Below, piece by piece: positions 1 through 4,891 of a DNA stretch of 5,279 bases. Each line of letters begins with the position of its first letter. The stretch's first letter is position 1. The position numbers were made by a program, and so were the translations under genes. The DNA lies in the NCBI GenBank assembly GCA_947457525.1, contig CANGXE010000138.1, positions 1-5,279 of the forward strand. Reading direction: 5' to 3'. The DNA comes from Bacteroidota bacterium (GTDB taxonomy: Bacteria > Bacteroidota > Bacteroidia > Chitinophagales > LD1). The notes under the pieces were generated by a model, which saw only the letters and a list, made by a program, of their open reading frames with translations, was not told the DNA's origin and ran no database searches.

Positions 1-483
1 AATCGTTTGTTCTTCATCGAGGTGATGGGTCGCGACTCGGGGTTTATTGCTTTACGCAGTGGCTTAGCAGCAGGTGTGGAGACTATTTTGATTCCGGAAA
101 TGGAAATGAGTATTGATGAACTCGTGCAACGATTAGAACGAAACAAGAAAAAGTCTTCAAGCTTGATTATTGTAGCAGAAGGTGGAAAAAGCGGTGGCGC
201 TTTGGAAATTGCCGCCAAAGTAAAAGATAAGTTTAGTCACTACGACACCAAGGTGACTGTGCTGGGTCACGTGCAGCGCGGAGGTACTCCAAGTTGTATG
301 GATAGAGAGATTGCTAGCCGAATGGGTGTAGCTGCTGTAGAAGCATTACTTAAAGGTGAGCGCGACAAAATGGTAGGGATCATAAATAATCAAATAGTAC
401 TCACTCCTTTCATGGAGGTAGTGAACACGCCCCAAGCCATCAATTTGGAATTGATAAGAGTGAATGAAATTTTAAACATTTAA
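1..483 (+). CDS. pfkA: ATP-dependent 6-phosphofructokinase, C-terminal half (5' end outside window)
   Basis: Partial gene, open at the left edge; reading frame begins at base 1 (Asn-Arg-Leu-Phe-Phe-Ile-Glu) and 160 codons remain. Phosphofructokinase makes fructose 1,6-bisphosphate from fructose 6-phosphate and ATP, the committed glycolytic step, in the cytosol. Seen: IEVMGRDSGFIAL at about fragment residues 6-18, matching the substrate-binding VMGR motif of the PfkA family (E. coli VMGRYCGDL); the IIVAEGG segment, corresponding to the substrate-contacting Glu region; and TVLGHVQRGGTP (bases 256-291), the signature near the C-terminus followed by DREIASRMG. The fragment is about half the usual 320-residue protein and ends naturally, with no truncation at the 3' end. 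The GapN-type dehydrogenase gene starts 2 bp after its stop, so the two are very likely co-transcribed. TTG at base 7 is an internal Leu codon, not a start. ATP- rather than PPi-dependence is inferred, since the nucleotide-binding N-terminus is not in view. Confidence 0.96.
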   Translation, partial: NRLFFIEVMGRDSGFIALRSGLAAGVETILIPEMEMSIDELVQRLERNKKKSSSLIIVAEGGKSGGALEIAAKVKDKFSHYDTKVTVLGHVQRGGTPSCMDREIASRMGVAAVEALLKGERDKMVGIINNQIVLTPFMEVVNTPQAINLELIRVNEILNI

Positions 484-485
484 GT

Positions 486-2066
486 ATGAAAATAAGTGTG
501 GAGATACCAGCAGCTTTTAGGTTAGCACCTTTGGTGCAAAAAACATATCTAGTAGACGGTGAATTGAGAGAATGGACAGGTGCTTTGCATTCGGTGTATA
601 GCCCAATTGAAACCAATGGTTCACCTACTTATCTGGGTGAATATCCGATGTTGGACGAAGCAGCGGCCATGGAAGCTTTAGCGGCTGCCGAAAAGTCTTA
701 TAACCTAGGTCGTGGCAAATGGGCGACTATGCGTGTAGAAAATCGCATCGAGCACGTGCTCCGTTTTTTGAAAGCCATGAAAGAAGTGAGGAGTGAAGTG
801 GTCAATTATCTACAATGGGAAATTGGTAAATCATTCACTGACTCGCAGAAAGAATTTGACCGCACAGTGGAATACATTGTTGATACCATTGACGCACTTA
901 AAACTCTCGACCGCGATAGTTCTCGTATTCAAAAAGAAGGAGGAGTGTATGCGCAAATCAGACGAGGTCCTTTGGGAGTTGTACTGTGCATGGGACCTTA
1001 CAATTATCCCTTGAACGAAACATTTTGTACGCTTATTCCCGCTTTGATTATGGGCAATAGTGTGGTGCTTAAAGCCGCTAAGCATGGTTTGTTGTTGATG
1101 TATCCTTTACTCCATGCGTTTAAAGATTGTTTCCCGAAGGGAGTAATTAACATTATATATGGTGATGGTCCTACAACTGTTGGGCCGATTATGCAATCGG
1201 GGAAAGTAAATGTGTTGGCGTTTATTGGGTCGAGCAAAACTGCAAACATTATTAAAAAACAACATCCGTTTCCCAACCGTTTGCGTTCGGTTTTGGGTTT
1301 AGAAGCAAAGAATCCGGCCATAGTATTAGCGCATGCCGATTTGAAAGTAGCTGTGCAAGAATGCGTAAGTGGCGCTTTATCGTTTAATGGTCAACGCTGT
1401 ACTGCTGTTAAAATTATTTTTGTACATGAAAGCATAGCCGCTCAGTTTTTGGAATTGTTTAACCAACAAGTGGAAGCCTTAAAGATTGGGTTGCCTTGGG
1501 AAGAAAATGTGAGCATTACTCCGCTGCCCGAGCCGCATAAAATGGCGTACTTGCAAGACTTGATTGATGATGCAGTGAGCAAAGGGGCTAAAGTAGTCAA
1601 CCGTAGAAGTGAACAAGCTATGACATCGTTGGTTGCGCCTGCCGTGTTGTATCCGGTGAACGATACTATGCGCGTATTTCACGAAGAACAATTTGGCCCT
1701 GTGGTGCCAATATTGAGTTTTTCTATTTTAGATGAACCCATTCAATATATGGTAAACTCTAACTATGGACAGCAAGTAAGCATATTTGGCACCGATGCCG
1801 ATGAGTTGAGTGATTTAATTGATCCATTGGTCAATCAAGTGTGCAGAGTGAATATCAATTCGCAATGTCAGCGCGGGCCGGATGTTTATCCTTTCAATGG
1901 CCGTAAAGATTCTGCTGAAGGCACCTTGAGCGTCAGCGATGCATTAAGAGTATTTTCAATTCGCACGATGGTAGCCACTAAAGACACCGACCTCAACCGA
2001 AAAGTGATTGGCGAAATTTTATCACAGCGACAATCCAATTTTCTTTCTACCGATTATCTGCTTTAA
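486..2066 (+). CDS. gapN: NADP-dependent non-phosphorylating glyceraldehyde-3-phosphate dehydrogenase (GapN-type aldehyde dehydrogenase)
   Basis: A 526-residue member of the aldehyde dehydrogenase superfamily. GapN enzymes oxidise glyceraldehyde 3-phosphate directly to 3-phosphoglycerate with NADP+, bypassing the ATP-yielding GAPDH/PGK steps and supplying NADPH. Seen in order: the oxyanion Asn motif GPYNYPLNE (Asn173); the nucleotide-binding segment NSVVLKAAK; AFIGSSKTA; GLEAKNPAIV around residues 271-280; the nucleophile motif FNGQRCTAVK with Cys305 preceded by Arg, as in known GapN proteins; and a C-terminal block QCQRGPDVYPF...GRKDSAEGTLSVSDALR that is highly typical of plant and bacterial GapN. 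The usual ALDH catalytic Glu position (four before Lys in ELGGK) is Gly here, with a Glu two residues later. About 25 residues follow the usual ALDH end, finishing SNFLSTDYLL. ATG at 486 lies 2 bp after the pfkA stop; no Shine-Dalgarno is visible. Substrate and cofactor are inferred from family motifs; another ALDH specificity is possible but less likely. Confidence 0.9.
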   Translation: MKISVEIPAAFRLAPLVQKTYLVDGELREWTGALHSVYSPIETNGSPTYLGEYPMLDEAAAMEALAAAEKSYNLGRGKWATMRVENRIEHVLRFLKAMKEVRSEVVNYLQWEIGKSFTDSQKEFDRTVEYIVDTIDALKTLDRDSSRIQKEGGVYAQIRRGPLGVVLCMGPYNYPLNETFCTLIPALIMGNSVVLKAAKHGLLLMYPLLHAFKDCFPKGVINIIYGDGPTTVGPIMQSGKVNVLAFIGSSKTANIIKKQHPFPNRLRSVLGLEAKNPAIVLAHADLKVAVQECVSGALSFNGQRCTAVKIIFVHESIAAQFLELFNQQVEALKIGLPWEENVSITPLPEPHKMAYLQDLIDDAVSKGAKVVNRRSEQAMTSLVAPAVLYPVNDTMRVFHEEQFGPVVPILSFSILDEPIQYMVNSNYGQQVSIFGTDADELSDLIDPLVNQVCRVNINSQCQRGPDVYPFNGRKDSAEGTLSVSDALRVFSIRTMVATKDTDLNRKVIGEILSQRQSNFLSTDYLL

Positions 2067-2099
2067 TTTTTTTAATAATTTGCACACCAAACTAGTAAT

Positions 2100-2951
2100 A
2101 TGATTTTAGTAGCCGACAGCGGATCCACCAAATGTGACTGGATGATTGTAGACCGACAGTCTAAAAATGAATTTGAAACATCAACGATGGGGTTCAATCC
2201 TTTCTTTCACGATGAATTATTTATCAGCAATGAGATTTTTAAAAATGAAACATTGCGCCAAGCAGCACCCAATGTGAAGTATGTTTTTTTCTACTGCGCA
2301 GGGGCGAGCAGTGAAGAGATGAAAGGAAGAATCAAACGTGGCTTACATATACTTTTTACCAATGCGAAAATCGAAGTTAATCACGATTTGAATGGGGCGG
2401 TTTTTGCTACTTGTCAGGGAGAGCCGGGTATTGCTTGCATCATCGGCACAGGCTCTAATTCTTGTTACTTTGATGGCACCGAATTGCATGAAGAAGTGCC
2501 AGCGCTAGGCTATATACTAGGAGATGAGGGAAGTGGTTCATACTACGGCAAAATATTGTTGCGCGACTTTTTATACAAACGAATGCCAAATGATTTAGCG
2601 GAACAATTTCAAAATCGCTATGACCTCAATAAAGCTGATATTTTTAAAAATGTGTACATGAAGCCTCACGCTAATGTATACTTGGCTTCGTTTATGCGTT
2701 TTGTTTCAGATAACCGCGAACATCAATACATCAAAGATATGGTGGATGAGGGCATGTATTTGTTTTTGAACACACACGTTTGTTGTTTTAAAAACTACCG
2801 CGAAGTGCCGGTTCATTTTGTTGGTTCTATTGCACTTTACTTCGAACCCATCTTGCGCAAAATTGTGACCAACTTGCAAATCAATATTGGGGTTATCACC
2901 AACAAACCGGTGAAACACTTAGTCGATTATCATTTAGCTCGATTGAAGTAG
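2100..2951 (+). CDS. BadF/BadG/BcrA-type sugar kinase, N-acetylglucosamine kinase-like
   Basis: A 283-residue protein of the acetate/sugar kinase-Hsp70-actin ATPase fold. Seen: N-terminal phosphate-1 loop ADSGSTKCDW (residues 5-14); a likely catalytic Asp96 in NHDLNGA, where mammalian NAGK-type kinases have their general base; phosphate-2 motif GTGSNS (116-121); the LGDEGSGSYYGK motif (140-151) characteristic of GlcNAc kinases and BadF/BadG ATPases; and a C-terminal adenosine motif VGSIA (241-245). There is no iron-sulfur cysteine pattern of a true BadF-type reductase activator, so a kinase for GlcNAc, glucosamine or a related cell-wall amino sugar is the better reading. It lies 33 bp after the gapN-like gene and may belong to the same operon, linking amino-sugar salvage to glycolysis. 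Its final 18 bp overlap the 3' end of the convergent GSCFA gene. The length and ends look normal for Bacteroidota homologues. The exact substrate (GlcNAc, GlcN or MurNAc) cannot be told from sequence. Confidence 0.85.
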   Translation: MILVADSGSTKCDWMIVDRQSKNEFETSTMGFNPFFHDELFISNEIFKNETLRQAAPNVKYVFFYCAGASSEEMKGRIKRGLHILFTNAKIEVNHDLNGAVFATCQGEPGIACIIGTGSNSCYFDGTELHEEVPALGYILGDEGSGSYYGKILLRDFLYKRMPNDLAEQFQNRYDLNKADIFKNVYMKPHANVYLASFMRFVSDNREHQYIKDMVDEGMYLFLNTHVCCFKNYREVPVHFVGSIALYFEPILRKIVTNLQINIGVITNKPVKHLVDYHLARLK

Positions 2952-3917
2952 CCGATTTTTTTCTACCGAAAAGTCTAAACCAAATTTATTTTCCAACTCC
3001 GATATGTGTTGCAATTGTGCAGCGCAAAATTGGAGATGTTGCTCGCTTTGCGGTTGACGTGGACGATGAAACGATGCCTGTTGAATAGTTGCTATCTTAT
3101 CGAGTAGTTGGAGTGTATCAGCAGAGCAGGCTGCTGTTTTCAATTTTTGCCAAACGTAGTCTACAGCTTGCGCGGAGGGATGCAACATATCTTCGTTGTA
3201 AAAACGATAGTCGCGCAAATCATCTATCACCAACTCATAAGCCGGAAAGTAATGGATGTTTTTCCACGCTTTTTGTAAAGCATAAATAGCCGTGAAAAGA
3301 TGCGCTTTGCTCACGCTGTTTTCATAATGGCCAAAAGCAAAATAGCGAACCGGGCTGACGGTCATCACGAGGTTTAGTGACGGATTAAAGTGCTTCAATT
3401 CGCTGAGAAGTAAATTCCAATCTGCTATAATTTCAGCGGGCGGTAGAATTTCTTGCTCAAATTGCGCAGCCGCTATTTTGTGGCAGTTAGAAACTATGGC
3501 ACCGGTGGCTTCCCATCTGAAAACATGAGCCGTGCCGAAGGTCACAAAAAGAGTATGCGCCTGTCGGAGTTGTACAGTAGCCAATGCCCGCTGGCGGTTC
3601 ATGTTCGCCAACATTTCTTTCTCCTCTGCTCCCGAAAAACTACCATGATGCTCTAAGCTGTGCAGCAAACCATCTTGTTTCACTAAATCAGTCGATTGAT
3701 AATTTCTCTCGCTCATTAGAGCGCGCAACCCGGAGCCTATGGCCGCGGGGTTATACTGCTGCCCAAAGGGATTGATGAGTATGTCGAATTTACTCGCTTT
3801 CAACTTTTCTCCTATGTGTTCAGAGAAACAAGAACCAATGCTTAAATATTTCTGATTGTGGCTTAGGGCAAAAGGCCAACGGTTTACCTCAATGCTTGTT
3901 CTGAAGTTATTTTTCAT
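2934..3917 (-). CDS. GSCFA-domain protein (SGNH-hydrolase-like, unknown function)
   Basis: Reads leftward from ATG at 3917 to TAA at 2934, 327 residues. It contains the name-giving motif near the N-terminus as GSCFS (residues 28-32, within YLSIGSCFSEHIG), followed by INPFGQQYNPAAI, FVTFGTAHVFRW, the block TVSPVRYFAFGHYENSVSKAHL, and YNEDMLHPSAQAVDYVW with Asp243 and His246. By analogy with SGNH hydrolases, Ser29 would be the nucleophile and Asp243/His246 complete the triad; this is inference, as no GSCFA activity is firmly known to me. No signal peptide or membrane segment is evident, so it is probably cytosolic. An upstream in-frame GTG at 3926 would add three residues (MDS), but the ATG is preferred because family members typically begin with a short Met-Lys-x-Phe-Arg-Thr segment. 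The gene is divergent from the alpha/beta-hydrolase and convergent with the sugar kinase, so it appears to be its own transcription unit. The C-terminal 60 residues are Gln-rich and less conserved-looking. Confidence 0.87.
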   Translation of the reverse strand: MKNNFRTSIEVNRWPFALSHNQKYLSIGSCFSEHIGEKLKASKFDILINPFGQQYNPAAIGSGLRALMSERNYQSTDLVKQDGLLHSLEHHGSFSGAEEKEMLANMNRQRALATVQLRQAHTLFVTFGTAHVFRWEATGAIVSNCHKIAAAQFEQEILPPAEIIADWNLLLSELKHFNPSLNLVMTVSPVRYFAFGHYENSVSKAHLFTAIYALQKAWKNIHYFPAYELVIDDLRDYRFYNEDMLHPSAQAVDYVWQKLKTAACSADTLQLLDKIATIQQASFHRPRQPQSEQHLQFCAAQLQHISELENKFGLDFSVEKNRLLQSS

Positions 3918-3942
3918 ACTGTCCACCCGAAATGAGTGTCGA

Positions 3943-3950
3943 CAAATTTA
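3943..3950 (-). promoter_or_regulatory. Candidate Bacteroidota -7 element for the GSCFA gene
   Basis: Read on the - strand this is TAAATTTG, an exact match to the Bacteroidota sigma-ABfr -7 consensus TAnnTTTG. It lies 25 bp upstream of the preferred ATG at 3917, giving a leader of about 15-20 nt, a usual length for this phylum. No clear TTTG -33 element is present about 19 bp further upstream (the bases there read ACCA), so the call rests on a single box and its position. Confidence 0.4.
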
Positions 3951-4028
3951 GTTTTCTTTTGATGGTTCTTGGTGGGTCATGACATTCTCTTAGTTTTATA
4001 AGTGTGCCTCAATTGATACCACCATCTA

Positions 4029-4054
4029 AAAATTCGAACAATTGTTTGAATTTT
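4029..4054. promoter_or_regulatory. 26-bp near-perfect palindrome, candidate operator
   Basis: Two 13-base arms are centred between 4041 and 4042 on CAATTG; 12 of 13 base pairs match, the exception being G4036 opposite T4047. It is AT-rich (core GAACAATTGTTTGAA). It sits in the divergent intergenic region and covers the place where a -33 box and spacer of the rightward promoter would lie, just upstream of the TATTTTTG element at 4056-4063. A dimeric transcription factor binding here could repress or activate the hydrolase-monooxygenase pair. The regulator is unknown and not encoded in the window. Alternatively it could act as an AT-rich hairpin in RNA, but no upstream transcript toward it is expected between divergent genes. 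Confidence 0.5.
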
Positions 4055-4063
4055 ATATTTTTG
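4033..4063 (+). promoter_or_regulatory. Candidate Bacteroidota promoter for the alpha/beta-hydrolase operon
   Basis: TATTTTTG at 4056-4063 is an exact match to the -7 consensus TAnnTTTG. Nineteen bases upstream, TTCG at 4033-4036 matches the -33 box TTTG at three of four positions with the canonical spacing. Transcription would start around 4068-4071, leaving a leader of only about 11-14 nt before ATG at 4082. The -33 box and spacer lie inside the 26-bp palindrome, which suggests regulated access to the promoter. Confidence 0.5.
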
Positions 4064-4083
4064 GTTCGCACCTAACCGAAAAT
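4057..4083. repeat. Imperfect inverted repeat running into the hydrolase start codon
   Basis: Bases 4057-4066 (ATTTTTGGTT) pair with 4074-4083 (AACCGAAAAT) around a 7-base loop CGCACCT; ten pairs with one G-T mismatch (T4062 with G4078). The left arm overlaps the -7 element and the right arm includes the first two bases of the ATG. If transcription starts in the loop as the promoter predicts, the hairpin does not form in mRNA and this would be only a DNA element or chance. If a longer transcript exists, it could mask the start codon. Confidence 0.3.
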
Positions 4084-4873
4084 GAAGCTAGAATTTATCT
4101 ATCATCCGGCCAAGACAGGCCTGCAATTGCACCCTATGCTTTTCGTGCATGGGATGTCGCACGCGGCATGGTGTTGGGAAGAGGAGTTTATTCCTTACTT
4201 CACAGCCTTGGGGTATGATTGTTATGCACTGAGCCTGCGCGGCCACGGAGCGAGTGAAGGCGCGGAGCTTTTGCGGTGGAGTTCGATTAAGGAATATGAG
4301 CAGGACGTGGAGTGGGCTATCCGCAAAATAGGCAAGTTGCCGATAGTATTTGGTCACTCTATGGGCGGGTTTATATTACAGAAATATATTTTGAAGCACG
4401 ACATACTACCGGCATACATTGGTGTGGCGGCTGTGCCCAATACCGGTATGCTGCGAGGTGCAATGAACTTGCTGCTGAGCTATCCGTGGGCGTTTTTGAT
4501 GGGTAACTTGACATTGAGCACCTTGCCGTTTGTTCAGTCGGAGGCGATAGTGCGTGATATGTGCCTGACCCCAGGGGCTTCCACTGAAAAGGTGCGCGAA
4601 GTGCAGAGCCGATTGCAGGGGGAAAGCTACCGAGCGTTCTTAGACATGGTGTTGCTGAACCATCACGCAGCACGAAAAGTGGACACTCCAATGTTGCACC
4701 TGCACACGACACTGGATAAGGTGCTGTTTGAACCAGAAATGAGGGCCTGTGCTGAGAAATTTGGAGCAGACTATCATCAGTTTTCGAATGTAGGACACGA
4801 TATGTTTTTGGACGATAATTGGCGCGAGGTGGCCGATTATATCAGCGCATGGTTAACTAAGAAAGGACTATAA
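4082..4873 (+). CDS. Alpha/beta-hydrolase (lysophospholipase/esterase-like)
   Basis: A 263-residue alpha/beta-hydrolase fold protein. Seen: the oxyanion-hole HG motif FVHGMSHAAWCWEE (residues 21-34); LRGHGASEG (52-60), the loop typical of monoacylglycerol lipase/haloperoxidase-like members; the nucleophile elbow GHSMGG (91-96, Ser93); Asp212 in HTTLDKVLF; and His239 in GHDMFLDD, giving a complete putative triad. Cap-region hydrophobic residues (NLLLSYPWAFLMGNL, about 129-143) could form a lipid- or substrate-facing lid; they are not long enough to argue for a membrane anchor. No signal peptide is seen, so the protein is probably cytosolic. ATG at 4082 follows an A-rich leader without Shine-Dalgarno. 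The flavin monooxygenase gene begins 18 bp after the stop, implying an operon in which the hydrolase may cleave an ester or lactone made by the oxygenase. The family covers many reactions (esterase, lipase, lactonase, C-C hydrolase), so the substrate is unknown. Confidence 0.88.
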   Translation: MKLEFIYHPAKTGLQLHPMLFVHGMSHAAWCWEEEFIPYFTALGYDCYALSLRGHGASEGAELLRWSSIKEYEQDVEWAIRKIGKLPIVFGHSMGGFILQKYILKHDILPAYIGVAAVPNTGMLRGAMNLLLSYPWAFLMGNLTLSTLPFVQSEAIVRDMCLTPGASTEKVREVQSRLQGESYRAFLDMVLLNHHAARKVDTPMLHLHTTLDKVLFEPEMRACAEKFGADYHQFSNVGHDMFLDDNWREVADYISAWLTKKGL

Positions 4874-4882
4874 AACTATAAA
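4867..4882 (+). repeat. Tandem 8-bp repeat at the hydrolase stop / intercistronic gap
   Basis: ACTATAAA occurs twice without spacer (4867-4874, 4875-4882), followed by a degenerate third unit ACTAAAAC. The first copy contains the hydrolase stop codon TAA (4871-4873). It forms an A-rich leader for the monooxygenase start at 4892. It could be replication slippage or simply an A-rich Bacteroidota translation leader; no function is claimed. Confidence 0.45.
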
Positions 4883-4891
4883 CTAAAACAC

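Noticed and set aside
7..9. TTG at base 7 as the start of a short phosphofructokinase-like protein
   Set aside because: The frame is open to base 1 and the protein begins in the middle of the conserved PfkA fold; TTG is an internal Leu codon.
1004..1321. Minus-strand open frame of 105 codons inside the gapN-like gene
   Set aside because: Antisense to the conserved catalytic region of the dehydrogenase; no independent start context or domain.
2067..2099. Possible promoter for the sugar kinase between gapN and kinase genes
   Set aside because: The best match reads ATAATTTG at 2075-2082, which breaks the TA of TAnnTTTG, and no TTTG box lies at the right distance. Read-through from pfkA-gapN is simpler.
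2940..2990. T-run after the kinase stop as a rho-independent terminator
   Set aside because: The run TTTTTTT at about 2955 is not preceded by a stable GC-rich stem, and it lies in the coding end of the GSCFA gene, where it encodes Glu-Lys-Asn codons on the other strand.
3924..3926. GTG start for the GSCFA protein
   Set aside because: It would add only three residues; ATG at 3917 gives the family-typical N-terminus and a more normal leader from the candidate -7 box.
3977..3984. 8-bp palindrome GTCATGAC in the divergent region
   Set aside because: Too short to be meaningful alone, and not placed at a promoter element.
4371..4712. Minus-strand open frame of 113 codons opposite the hydrolase
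   Set aside because: Antisense to the alpha/beta-hydrolase with its intact triad; the translation is low-complexity-like and lacks motifs.
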